Shown: positions 50,386 through 60,646 of the stretch, piece after piece
Layout of the letters: every line of letters starts with the position of its first letter
Position numbering within the stretch: position 1 is the first letter of the stretch
DNA from: Cladopsammia gracilis
Lineage: Eukaryota > Cnidaria > Anthozoa > Scleractinia > Dendrophylliidae
Assembly: GCA_022457155.1 (NCBI GenBank)
Contig: JAJGOT010000039.1
Coordinates: 21,001 to 85,000, forward strand
Reading direction: 5' to 3'
Length of the DNA: 64,000 nucleotides
Position numbers and translations under genes: made by a program
The notes under the pieces: model-generated
Seen by the model: the letters and a program-made list of their open reading frames with translations, nothing else
Databases searched by the model: none
What the model was told of the DNA's origin: nothing

Positions 50386-50877
50386 GTACTTTGTGTTCTT
50401 TTGGTGTATTTATTTTTTGTAAATAATATTATATGTATTTTAAGATTCTGTTGGTCACATTTAAAGCACTTCATTGGTTAGCACCATGCTATATCACAGA
50501 AGTTAGTGGGAATTGAGAAACAAGAGCAGGCTTTCAATGTGAAAACAAGAAACAGGAAGTTGCTGCCATGTTAGGTAGTTGACACTTCACTTCAAGAAAT
50601 GTTTCCTTCCTGAACATGACATGTACACTGTACATGCGTTTTGATTGCCTGTGCTCTCTTGAATGACTGATATCAGATGAGATGGAACCCCACTTCCCAC
50701 TTGCAAAAGGCTGGGCATGCCTCCGATACAATGTAGGTGCATAAGAAGAAGAAAAAGAAGAAGAGCCTCTTAATTGTTGGAATCTGTAATAAATCATTAT
50801 CATTCATCATTATCATTATCATAAATACAGTAGTACAGTTGCAAGCGTTTGTTTAACTCAACTGTTGTTAATGTTAG

Positions 50878-50995
50878 GATGAAAGGATTGCACCCAGTCG
50901 CGAGAGTTTAATCAGCAACCTGTTGATAGCACTGAAGGATATTGTTAGTGTAAACATCTCAAAGACAGAAGAGCCCGACATTGCCTCTACAATTG
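50878..50995 (+). CDS. Host gene exon b (39 codons plus 1 base)
   Basis: Acceptor ...TTAATGTTAG, donor GTAAGA. Open; begins DERIAPSRES and looks helical (LISNLLIALKDIV). The one leftover base pairs in phase with exon c. Confidence 0.75.
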
Positions 50996-51405
50996 GTAAG
51001 ACTGCTTTTACATGTACATATATTGACTATGGACTCCAGACTTATTTTTGATCTTGTTAGTGCGTTGTGGCAAAATAAGTCTTTTAATTGTTTATAATGG
51101 TATGAGTGGTTTTCAATTGGGTGTCAAAAGTAATTTCACATTTTCAAAAACACTTAGTGCTCAACATTTTAGGTTAAGATGCCTTTCATGAAAATACAGT
51201 ATGCAAAATTCAGTATGATTTAGGTCAGTTGCATTCTCTCACAAAAGAAAGGTGTACATGTGACTTGCGAATATTTTACTTCTTGGTTATAAGATTACAA
51301 TGCCGTATATGTACCATGGACTGCTTTTGATGTTGTCAAAGTTTAGCAGATATGTTTATTTAAAATATAAATTAATGGTGATGTTATATGTTGATTGAAC
51401 TGTAG

Positions 51406-51476
51406 ACAGCTTCACAGATGAGGCTATCACTGCTTCTAAACACAAAAATGGTCAATTGCTGGAGCGGCCACTTCAG
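51406..51476 (+). CDS. Host gene exon c (71 bp)
   Basis: Acceptor ...GAACTGTAG, donor GTACTT. With the base carried from exon b it reads DSFTDEAITASK and ends on a codon boundary. Confidence 0.75.
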
Positions 51477-51908
51477 GTACTTATTCATGCTCACACTAAG
51501 TGTAATTATCAGTGATTATCATTACTATACAGGGTCGGAAACTTCATTTTGACAGCACTGACCATTTGGGTGAGTGACTTTCAGAACTGCACCAAAAAAT
51601 GTACAATTTGTACTCACTTAGGAAGATTTGACACTTACTGGGCAAGTGGGTGAGTGCGTATTTCCATCCCTGCGATGTAGCTAAAAAGATTTTGCTGGAC
51701 TCACAATAATCTTGGAGATTATTGTGTTAATATAAAAATAAGTTTCAAGTCCAGAAATAATTTGCCTGGGGTGAGAAGATCAGGCTACAACCTGATTAAT
51801 AATACTACATGTTCATGTATAAGGGATTTCAAACTTGGCAAAAAAATAAACTCACCAATAACAAATCTTGCAATCCCTTGACAATTCATTGTTTATTGTT
51901 GTTTACAG

Positions 51909-51971
51909 AAATGGGTTCCTCAGGATGGGGAGCTTCACTTGGGAGGAGGGCTGGATGATAATATGCGAGTG
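51909..51971 (+). CDS. Host gene exon d (21 codons)
   Basis: Acceptor ...TTGTTTACAG, donor GTAATA. It reads KWVPQDGELHLGGG then acidic residues, in phase 0 with exon c. No further exon was identified before 52376. Confidence 0.7.
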
Positions 51972-52037
51972 GTAATATTTTCTGTTGTTGTTGTTGTTGT
52001 TCACCCCAGAGCCAAATCAAGAGTCTTGTGATCTAAC

Positions 52038-52165
52038 CTAGCCTGCGCGCAGACATATTCAATTTCCTTGCTCCCCGCGGAAAAAACACAATTCAAAACA
52101 GCGTTTCGCAGACATCCATTTTCCGCGGGGAGCAAGGAAATCGGATACGTCTGCGTGCAGGCTAG
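52038..52165. repeat. Foldback element with CTAGCCTG ends
   Basis: The arms CTAGCCTGCG... and ...CAGGCTAG pair over about 45 bp (TTCCTTGCTCCCCGCGG inside). Flanks ATCTAAC (52031-52037) and ATTTAAC (52166-52172) look like a mutated target duplication. Confidence 0.7.
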
Positions 52166-52375
52166 ATTTAACCCTTTACCGGTAACTCCCAAGAGTGCAA
52201 AAAAATCAAAATTCAAGAGAAATCCCCAATTTAATTTTTTTTTAAATATTGAAAAACAAATGGTACCATGCAAATGACCATGCAAAAGTACTACTAAAGA
52301 GGTTTCATTTGAATGTTCACATTATTGGATTTTGCTGAAAGACTCAATAGTTAGACTACATAACATGTCTCTGTG

Positions 52376-52828
52376 AGTAGTTATATAAATGTCCCCTCTG
52401 CTACAATCCCAAGATACTTTTTTCTGTGTTTTTTTCTGGGATTCCTTGTATTTAAGAATTTTAAGCAAGTACTTCTCATTTTCTATTTATTTCTGTTATC
52501 ACGATTTCTGTGTCTTTTTGGCGATTTTCAATATAGAAAAATTTTTTTACTCAAGAAATAACCAAGAAAATCACGGTTTTATTTTTTAAAACAAGTTTGT
52601 TTCTGTCTTTTTTAAAGAAAAATAGAAAATTTGCAAAATAAGACAGAATAAAATAAGACGGAATAAGATAGAAGATGACGTTACCTTGGTAATAATGTAT
52701 AAAATGCTCGTTCGCTCCAGTCGTTTCCTTCGCTCACTCCTTCTCGCTCGCTCGCAGAATCCCAGAAAAAAAAAACACAGAAAAAAGTATCTTGGGATTG
52801 TAGCATAGGAGACATTTATATAACTACT
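52376..52828. repeat. Large foldback, likely left terminus of the AT-rich Polinton
   Basis: Starts AGTAGTTATATAAATGTC and ends with its complement GACATTTATATAACTACT. Arms are about 75-80 bp, including CAATCCCAAGATAC. The AG start and position next to Polinton genes fit a terminal hairpin as in the other two elements, but the matching right end is outside the window. Confidence 0.6.
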
Positions 52829-52918
52829 AGAACTACTAGAACTATTATAACTACTCTTTTGGATATTTTTAATAAAATCATTTGTAAGATTGATTAAGAT
52901 TTTATTAAGATTTGCATT

Positions 52919-53100
52919 ATATTCTAAAAGGGGTTTTTCCCAAAAATCTATATGAAAACATGTCAGATTGTTTTGACTGCGTTTAATATTTAATAATTTT
53001 ACACATGGATATTCTAAAAGGGGTTTTTCCCAAATTATAAAAAACGACTTACGCGTAAGCCGGAAAAATATAACAAAAAACGACTTACACGTAAGCTGAA
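52919..53100. repeat. Subterminal repeats with ACGCGT-type palindrome
   Basis: Direct repeat ATATTCTAAAAGGGGTTTTT (about 52919 and 53008). Then two copies of AAAACGACTTACGCGTAAGC (the second CACG variant), whose CTTACGCGTAAG core is palindromic, like the TCTAACGCGTTAGA units at 31570-31915. Confidence 0.7.
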
Positions 53101-53178
53101 AAAAATTATTTAAGATTGATCTTAAGTTGTAGCAGGAAAAATAAAGTTGATTTTTTTTTAAAAAAGAGGCTGAAAGAA

Positions 53179-53658
53179 ATGGAGATGTCAATAAAAAGGA
53201 TGAATAAGCAAAACCAAATCAATAATATCAATGATGAAAAAACAAATTCTATCAATGTTTTTGGTGTTCATTATTTTGATAAAATATTATTTGGTAAAAT
53301 GAATATGATTGATAATCACTTTTTAAGATTATATAAAATGATTAAAAAATATTTTGAAATTAGAAAGAAAGAAATTGAAGATAATTTACATAAAAAAATG
53401 AAATGTAAAGAATTGGTTTCAAAAATAAAAGAAAGTAGAAATGATATTAATTCAGATGATATTAAAAAGAAAATATTAAAAAGAATGAAAAATGAAGTGG
53501 AATACATTAATAAAATTTTAAATAAAGAAGAATATAATCAAAAAGTTAAATATTGTTATCTTGATAATAATGAATTTGATAGTGATTTAATAGGAGATTT
53601 TGAAGACCCAGATTATCCTAGAGAATTAATGAGACGTATTGTTTATTATAAATGTTAA
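53179..53658 (+). CDS. Hypothetical AT-rich Polinton protein, about 159 aa
   Basis: Lysine-, asparagine- and glutamate-rich, predicted helical, ending with an acidic stretch (DFEDPDYPREL). Start at MEMSIKRM; an upstream in-frame Met exists at 53116. No family recognised and no counterpart seen in the other Polintons. The segment 53660-53935 holds further broken frames of similar composition. Confidence 0.45.
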   Translation: MEMSIKRMNKQNQINNINDEKTNSINVFGVHYFDKILFGKMNMIDNHFLRLYKMIKKYFEIRKKEIEDNLHKKMKCKELVSKIKESRNDINSDDIKKKILKRMKNEVEYINKILNKEEYNQKVKYCYLDNNEFDSDLIGDFEDPDYPRELMRRIVYYKC

Positions 53659-54033
53659 ATAATTTTGTTAATTCCAATTATTTAGATAGAGATTTAGTTT
53701 ATGAAATTTTATTGAGAGAAAAAAATATAGAAATGATTATCTTATAATTTCAGATAAAATATTAAAAAATCATTAATGAGAAAAGATGATGAAGTGTTTA
53801 AAGATATTAAAGAAATGATTAAAAGATTTAGAAATTATTTTGAAGAATGTACTGGGGATACAAAATATGTTGAAGATGATGATAATATTGATATTAATGA
53901 ATATTATAGACTAATAGAAAATGAGATTCTTTATTAAATTAATCAACCCATTTATGGGCTTTTTTATGCCGAATTTTATAATTAATTTTTATTATAACAT
54001 TAAAATAAAACGTCTCTTACTTTTCTAGAATAT

Positions 54034-54309
54034 ATGAAAAGAGTGGAAGAATGTATTCAATATTTAAAATCATTTTTAAATAATACAATTAATTATAATA
54101 ATTTTTATATTCAAAAAAGAATCGATGATGAATTTAATAATTTACATTTTATGTTAAGAAAATTTGGTGAAGATAATATTTCATTATTTTTATCAAATAA
54201 ACCTTTATTTTCACCACCAAATCAAGAAATTATTAAAGAATTAAATAGAAGAGAAATATTATTAAAGAATGATTTAGAAAACCTTTTCATTAGATTAATT
54301 GAAATTTAA
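54034..54309 (+). CDS. Hypothetical protein, 91 aa
   Basis: Helical, AT-rich codons, begins MKRVEECIQYLKS. Preceded by an AAATAAAACG motif. No recognised family. Ends 10 bp before the large inverted repeat at 54319. Confidence 0.4.
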   Translation: MKRVEECIQYLKSFLNNTINYNNFYIQKRIDDEFNNLHFMLRKFGEDNISLFLSNKPLFSPPNQEIIKELNRREILLKNDLENLFIRLIEI

Positions 54310-54318
54310 AAATAATAA

Positions 54319-54857
54319 CTTGTGTAAATTCAACTTGCGAAAACTGTAATGGCTAGTCTGAAGTCCAAGCGACTCTTCAGAGACCTTCCTGATATCTGGC
54401 AAACTCGTTGAGCATCTCGCTTAAAGTCCCGTTCGCAATCAGTTCAGCACACGCAATCTGGCCTTATATCGCATAAGGATTCCCGACCGCTAAATATTCA
54501 CGAGAGCATTGTAATAATTGTGAAAACTTGTGAATAACTTGAAGAGTCGCTTGGCAGCGACGAAACAACAGTTGTCAGACTAGCCATTACAGTTTTCATA
54601 AGTTGAATTTACACAAGTTATTCACAAGTTTTCACAATTATTACAATGCTCTCGTGAATATTTAGCGGTCGGGAATCCTTATGCGATATAAGGCCAGATT
54701 GCGTGTGCTGAACTTATTGCGAACGGGACTTTGAGCGAGATGCTCAACGAGTTTGCCAGATATCAGGAAGGTCTCTGATGAGTCGCTTGGCAGCGACGAA
54801 ACAACAGTTGTCAGACTAGCCATTACATTTTTTACAAGTTGAATTTACACAAGTTAT
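54319..54857. repeat. Large inverted repeat with an internal duplicate end
   Basis: Arms of about 220 bp (54319-54540 versus about 54617-54857) are reverse complements, with interior GCGATATAAGGCCAGATTGCG. The spacer is a third partial copy containing GAGTCGCTTGGCAGCGACG, also present in the right arm and missing 20 bp in the left. GC content is higher than the surroundings, so it is probably a foldback element inserted in the Polinton. Confidence 0.8.
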
Positions 54858-54933
54858 TCACAAGTTTTCACAATTATTAAAAAAAAATAATATAAAAAAT
54901 CTATTATTGTTTTTTATCTAAATTAATAATAAA

Positions 54934-55290
54934 ATGAAAACCTATTGTTTAAAAGAAAGAAAAAAATAGAATGTGTATCAAATAGTGAAAAATATGAAAG
55001 AGCTAAGAATGGAGATTGATGTTAAAATGTAAATGTGTTAATTGTGGTGTAACAAAAACTACTTTTGTAAAAGAATTATCTGGAAAAGGGGTTTTAGATG
55101 TTCCATTAAAAGTAGCAAGAACAGCTGAAACTATTACAAAGAAAGTAATTCCATCAACAAAACCAGTATTTGATAAGTATTGGTCAGGAGATATTGCAAA
55201 ATCAGCATTTGGAACTGATCATGGAATTGCATCAAAACAATTTGGACACGTCCTTCAGATGACACTAATCCTGATTGTAATACTTTAACA
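54934..55290 (+). pseudogene. PLA2-protein N-terminal fragment
   Basis: The start in AATAAAATG, MKTYCLKERK, and the Cys module (CKCVNCGVTKTTFVK) match the N-terminus of the PLA2 genes at 29770 and 41053. Stops within the first 30 codons, and loss of the PLA2 domain, mark a fragment. A second, more complete PLA2 gene is at 58194-58739 on the other strand. Confidence 0.6.
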
Positions 55291-55359
55291 TATAATAAAA
55301 AAAGAAAAAACTGGGTAATGGGATATTGTGATTAAAAAAAATTAAGATTTAAAAAATAT

Positions 55360-56100
55360 ATATTTACATTAAAACATTTCTAAAGAAAATCTCATTTTCC
55401 ACGAACCAAAAGAATATAAAGTCAACAAAAATTCAAAATTAAAATATCATAGAATTAAAATTGAAACAAAATATCTAAATAACAAAAAAAGTCCTCTTGT
55501 TATTGAATCACCATTGCTTTTCAGTTTTGGTGTATCTGAGAGAAAGATCAAGAATCTGAAGAATTAGTTGGTTATTCTTTACCAGTTTGTTTATGGTCAA
55601 AAGAAGAAAATCCAACAGAAGAAGAGACTAACTTTTATCAAGCTTTATGAAATATTTCAGATCTTTGTTATAATCATCTTGAAGAAACAACTGGTGTTGA
55701 AAATTCTCAACAATTAAGTTCACCTTTGTATTATAAACAAATAGAATATACTGATAAAAAAAGTAAAAAGAAGAAAAAGAAAGATGAAACTGCTTCACCA
55801 GTTTTATATGCAAAACTTATATACTCAGATAAATCTAAAAAGATTTTATCTATATTTAATTTAAAAGGAAATAAAAATGTTGATCCATTTGATTGTCTTA
55901 ATCAATATTGTAAAGTAAAATTAGCTTTAATAATCGAGAGTATTTATTTGAGTAAATTAGTAATTTCAATTCAAATAAAAGTTCATGAAGTTTATGTTAA
56001 ACCATTAAAACCAAGAGAATCAATATTATCAATAAAAGATAGTGATGAGGAAGAAAGTGAAGATGAACAAAGTAATTCACAAGATTTACTTTTAATATAA
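55360..56100 (+). pseudogene. Putative ssDNA-binding protein (AT-rich Polinton)
   Basis: The open C-terminal part (55726-56100) has YAKLIYSDKSKK and CKVKLALIIESIYLSKLV, aligning with the beta-rich block of 43359-43976. It ends in an acidic tail (DSDEEESEDEQ). Upstream coding (55390-55720) continues in other frames with two breaks (near 55545 and a TGA near 55648). Confidence 0.5.
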
Positions 56101-56109
56101 AAAAATATA

Positions 56110-57240
56110 ATCATATTAGCCCTTTTTAGGGCTTTTTACCTCATGTGCGAAGCGCCATAAGGTCATAAAATAGGCTTCGTTTTTCTTGTTATTATTTTTA
56201 TTATTATTTTTATTTTTTGTGTCACGATTTTGCATGCAAATTTATGCACGCATATTTTAATGACCGGGTCCTCGGGTCACCAACATATTCTACAAAAATG
56301 GCTGCGGCGCTCGGCATGTGCTTGGTTTTTGAAACCGTAGTTTCGTGTCATCGCATTAATTACTCACATTAAAATATTCAAAATGGAAAGAGAAAGCTTT
56401 AAAGAATACCCAAAGCCGCTATAGTGGAAAAATATCTAACTTCACACGCGTCGCCTAATACGCAAGGATATGTCTGTGTATGTTTTGCAATTTTCATTTC
56501 CAAATCAGTTTCTAGGACAATTTTCGATACAACTGGTTTTTTTATTCGAAAATTAATCATACTTGTAATTCTAGACCGAGTAAAAGTTTTTGTGCACGGT
56601 CGCGTAGTTCTGTTATTGAGATTCGCCAAAATTGAAAAAATAGCCCGGTCGTTTGCTGATTTCATTGCTTTTAAAAGTAGCCTTTTCAAATAGATAGATA
56701 GATAGATAATCTTTATTTATCCTCGGACAATAAGTCATGGTTTGGGAAATAAAAGACGAGTGTGTATTTGATTGTCTAGTCAACGAGATGCTTTACATCA
56801 AACAATTAACACCGAGTTTGAATGTGCAAACGGATTCTATCCGTGCTAAAATATTTGTGTAGCCACCTCCGCTATGTAAATTAGTTATTACTCTTGAACT
56901 CGCATTTGTTAATTTTATTCTCATTTGTACCCCTGGTAATGGCGTCATGAGGTCGCTGAAACGTCGCTTGTTTTTACTTGTCTATGTATTTCTAAATCAT
57001 TGTTAATACGAGTGTGTATTTGATCGGGAATCAATAAATGAAATATTCAAAGCGAGTACAGAAAACGTGTTTTAGCGTGTTCTTTAGTATGTCACGCAAA
57101 ATTCGTTGAGGGAGGAAGGGGTGCGTGACCCGTTCAAAACAAACCATAAAACTTTCTTATGCAAGCGCATGAGTGTAGGCTACAATAGTAGCCTCTTGTT
57201 TTTATCTCGCTTGAAACAATTTTTGTAATACTAAAATAGT
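56110..57240. other. Non-Polinton insert, no gene recognised
   Basis: Base composition returns to host-like values. It includes a (TAGA)n run at 56690-56709 followed by TAATCTTTATTTATCC, the kind of 3' end found on some non-LTR elements. No coding match. It separates the SSB-like and integrase remnants of the Polinton. Confidence 0.45.
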
Positions 57241-57244
57241 GTTA

Positions 57245-58193
57245 AAAATCTACCAAATCACTCAAAGGAATCCACGAATTAAATTTATTAGGATAACCAC
57301 TCCATTTAACGAAAGCTTTTTTTTCTTATTATCTCGTTTCAATACTTTCTCAATTCTAAATGTTTCTTGTTTTGCTTTTTGGAACTCTTGCTCATAAAAA
57401 GATCCTTTTACTTCTTCTCCCATCAAATCAACAATTTTATAGGTAATAGGTTTTGTAATTAAAACTTCATCAACCACAAATATTTCTTCTTTCCAGTTTG
57501 GAGTATATCCTTTATCAAATACAGGTCTTTTTTACTTTGATATACGAACTTCATCTCCAATTTTAAATTTTACCTTTCCAGGTTTCAAGTAAATCAAATC
57601 CGAATATAAATGAGCATAAAATTTTTCTTCATTTTTCTTTTCACTTGCTTTAAATGGAGTCATTTTTACACTAGAATGTCTTGTTTTATTATAATCATTA
57701 ACTAATTTATCAAGTTCACCCAGTAAACAGTATTGTTATTTATACTTCACATTTTAAGCATTCTATTTTTAATTGTTTTATTCCATCTTTCAACAATACT
57801 TGAGTTTTCTTCATTCTCAGTGTGATATAATTTAATTCCATTCTTTTCAAGAAAATCCTTAAAATGTTTACTAATAAATTCAGAACCTTTATCTGTCCAA
57901 AGCATTACTGGCAAACGTTTACTTTTTTTAAATATATCATCAAATGCTTTACTAATACTTTCAGTCTTTTTGTTTTTCAAAGGTTCGATCCATCCATACT
58001 TGCTAAAAATATCAATTACCATTAGTAAATATTTTATTCCTTTATTCCATTTACTAAATGTTTGCATTTCAACCAAATCAGCAGCCCAGATTTCATCAAT
58101 CCCATTTGATATTACAGTTCTCTTTGAAAACATTCTTGTGATTGGTTTATGTAACTCTTTGGCTAAATGTTGAGCCCAATCACTATTACTCAA
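57245..58193 (-). pseudogene. Chromodomain integrase (AT-rich Polinton), broken
   Basis: 57747-58193 is open: Asp in AADLVEMQ, Asp in WTDKGSEF, Glu in IVERWNK. 57262-57477 carries the SH3-like/linker portion, and the chromodomain end (NSWIPLSD) is in another frame near 57250. Frameshifts and stops lie at 57480-57745. It begins at TTG (58193) without an ATG, again right after a PLA2 gene with an A_AAA_AAC site. Confidence 0.82.
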
Positions 58194-58211
58194 CGCCGTT
58201 TTACGTTTTTT
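58169..58211 (-). promoter_or_regulatory. -1 ribosomal frameshift signal, PLA2 to integrase (AT-rich copy)
   Basis: On the minus strand A_AAA_AAC at 58211-58205 in the PLA2 phase (ACA AAA AAC), 10-nt spacer, stem GTTGAG (58194-58189) / CTCAAC (58174-58169). Compared with the other copies, one stem pair has changed T-A to G-C on both sides. Confidence 0.7.
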
Positions 58212-58739
58212 GTCTTCTTAGGTAAACCCAAACCAAGTTTCTCTTTAGTATTTATAATAAATCTCGCTGTTTGACCCCATTTTGGCATTTCACCGTATGG
58301 AATCTGATCTAAAGATTTTACCATTTTTTTTATCACATTCATGTTTATTTTTCCCATATCATAACAAATGTCATGATAAGCAGCAATTTCATCTACTTTA
58401 TTATATGGTTAAACTTTCCACTCTAAAACTTCACCAGTTTTAGGATTATATGTTAATTGTTTTTCTAAAGGATTATAAGGACCCATGTACTTATATTTAC
58501 CTTGAGTCCAACCACTTTTTGGTTTTGATAATTTTCCAATCATTTAATGAAAATCAACTAATCCACCTTGTTTTGTTTGTTTTGGTTTACTTTCACCTTC
58601 ATTTGAAACAAATCTGTATTTTTTAATACCACAAGATGGACAAGTACACCAATACATTTTTCTTCCATTTTTAGCAATTTGATAACCATCAGGTTTTATA
58701 CATTCTGTTTGTTTTTTCTTTGATACAATAAGATTTCAT
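58194..58739 (-). pseudogene. PLA2 protein (AT-rich Polinton), shortened and broken
   Basis: Start MKSYCIKEK at 58739; Cys module (CTCPSCGIKK), calcium loop MGPYNPLEKQ (near 58480) and catalytic HDICYD (near 58370) are recognisable in three frames. The long helical middle part of the other copies is missing. The end (LGLGLPKK) leads to the frameshift site and TGA at 58190-58192. Confidence 0.7.
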
Positions 58740-58778
58740 TTTATTATTAATATTATATATTTATAAAAATAAAAAAAG

Positions 58779-58973
58779 ATGGAAAACAGATTTAATTTGT
58801 TAGAGAGTGAAATAAAAGATTTGAATAAAATGTTAGAATCTATATTAGATAATGTTAATTCTACAAATATTTATGAAGATAAAAGAGTATTGAAGATAAT
58901 TACTTTAGTTTTAAATATAAAGAAAAAACTTAATATATTAAGAGGACTGATAAAAGGTAGTATATATGTTTAA
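58779..58973 (+). CDS. Small hypothetical protein, 64 aa
   Basis: Open frame starting MENRFNLLES after AAAAAAAG; helical, coiled-coil-like. No recognised family. Divergent from the PLA2 remnant. Confidence 0.35.
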   Translation: MENRFNLLESEIKDLNKMLESILDNVNSTNIYEDKRVLKIITLVLNIKKKLNILRGLIKGSIYV

Positions 58974-59005
58974 TTTTTTTATATAATTCATTAAATAAAA
59001 AAAGA

Positions 59006-59467
59006 ATGACAACAACAAATTATTTTTAATACAAAGTAAAATTATCAGATGGAAAAAAGTAAAAAAAGGATTAAAACCAATATTTAAGAATATACCATTA
59101 AAGGAATTTATTCTAGAGACTCGCTTAATCATATCCATGAAATAGGATGTTGTATAATTAATCTTGATGATAAAATAGGACAAGGAACCCATTGGGTTGC
59201 AGAATATATAAAACCTCCTTTTATTTATTATTTTGATTCTTTTTCATTTCCACCACCGTTAGAATTTATAGAACATTCAAAAAGATTAAATATGAGATAT
59301 GTATACAAAGGTTATCCAATTCAAGATATTTATTCTGTAAGATGTGGTTATTATTGTTTATATTTTCTTGATAATATTAAAAAGAAATCTTTTTACAACC
59401 TTTTAAAAGTTTTTAAAATTAATGATCAAGAATACAATGAAAACTTTATTAAAAATTATTTTATCTA
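59006..59467 (+). pseudogene. Adenain-like protease joined to a stub of the basic-protein gene
   Basis: The first codons (MTTTNYF, then YKVKLSDGKK after a stop) match the start of the basic protein at 28431, whose remaining roughly 270 codons are missing. The protease follows at once: His in GTHWVAEY, Asp in YYFDSFS, Gln in YPIQDIY and Cys in CGYYC. Several frame breaks before 59140; the catalytic block to 59467 is open. Confidence 0.72.
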
Positions 59468-59500
59468 AAACATTAAATAAAGAAAATTATTCAAAATAGA

Positions 59501-60265
59501 GTGTTAGTTTTTAAAAGTATTGAGGCAAAAAAACAAAATCCATCAAATAAACCAGTCAATATTACAATAAAATTTACTCCTGAATTGAAATTAGATCCAA
59601 ACACTAAACATTTTTTAGCATTAGACCATCTTTCTATGACTGCTAGTTGGCATAATATTAGACCTGAGTATCAAAACAATGAATTGAAAATATCAAAAGA
59701 TAAAGGTAAAACATATCAAACAATAATATTTCCATCTGGTATTTATGATTATGAAAATATAAATAATTTTATTCAAGAAAGAATCGGTAAAATTAGAAAT
59801 ACAGAAAATTATGGTATTAATATATTTTTTGATCTTACCACTTATAAAGTTTTTATTGCTCTTGATCAAAATTATTTCATTGATTTTACCAATAGTGGTA
59901 ATTTTAGTAAATTATTAGGATTTGAAAAGAAAGTTTTAAAGAGAAGTGCATATGGAAAAAAACTTTCCTAATATAAGTAATGATATTGATAATTTATATA
60001 TTAGAAATAGTTTATTGTCTGATAGTATTATCTCAGGAAAACGATCAAATGTTTTACATACTTTTCAACAAATACAAAAACAAGATCGTTACCGTTTGAA
60101 ATTCAACCTATAAATTATTTATGGCATAAAATTAATAGAAATGAAATTTTTGAAGTGACTTTTTATATTACAGATGATCAAGATAGAGAAGTTGATTTGA
60201 ATGATATTGATATAAGTTTAACTGTTGTTATTGGTGAAAGTAAAGGTTTTTCAGAAATATTATAA
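59501..60265 (+). pseudogene. Penton-like minor capsid protein (AT-rich copy)
   Basis: 59501-59971 encodes the N-terminal two thirds (KLDPNTKHFLALDHL, TASWHNIR, LLGFEKKVLK), matching 25912-26682. The remainder follows in other frames to about 60265. The start looks like GTG at 59501; an ATG is not evident. Confidence 0.65.
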
Positions 60266-60282
60266 TTCATATAAATAAAAAA

Positions 60283-60627
60283 ATGGAAATACGAATAAGA
60301 GATTATGATACCGGTGAAGATTATTATACCGATACAGAAACAAAAGGTGGAGGGATATTTGATGCATTTTCTAAATTTAGGGCAAAACTTACTAGTCAAA
60401 CTGCTAAAAAACTTGCTTCAAAAGCAGCAGAGAAATTAATAGAAAAAGGTTCTGAAAAGATAGGTGAGAAAACAGGTGAATTAATTGGTGAAAAGATTTA
60501 TGATAAATTTAAAACTAAACCTAAACAATCAAAAAAGAAAGAGAAAAAACTTGAAAGTATACCAGAAGAAGCTCCACTAACAGAAATAAAAGATTTTGTA
60601 ATTCATCCTGAAGTTCCAAATATATAA
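60283..60627 (+). CDS. Small basic virion-type protein (AT-rich copy)
   Basis: 114 residues. An N-terminal DYDTGEDYYTD stretch, then the amphipathic helix region (KKLASKAAEKLIEKGSEKIG) corresponding to 26679-27113 and 38028-38440, between penton and MCP as in those. The C-terminal LISGQG site is not seen. Intact frame. Confidence 0.55.
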   Translation: MEIRIRDYDTGEDYYTDTETKGGGIFDAFSKFRAKLTSQTAKKLASKAAEKLIEKGSEKIGEKTGELIGEKIYDKFKTKPKQSKKKEKKLESIPEEAPLTEIKDFVIHPEVPNI

Positions 60628-60646
60628 ATAAAATCTTATAAATAAA

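Noticed and set aside
50320..51971. Naming the host gene
   Set aside because: I considered several large conserved proteins but could not match the residues with confidence.
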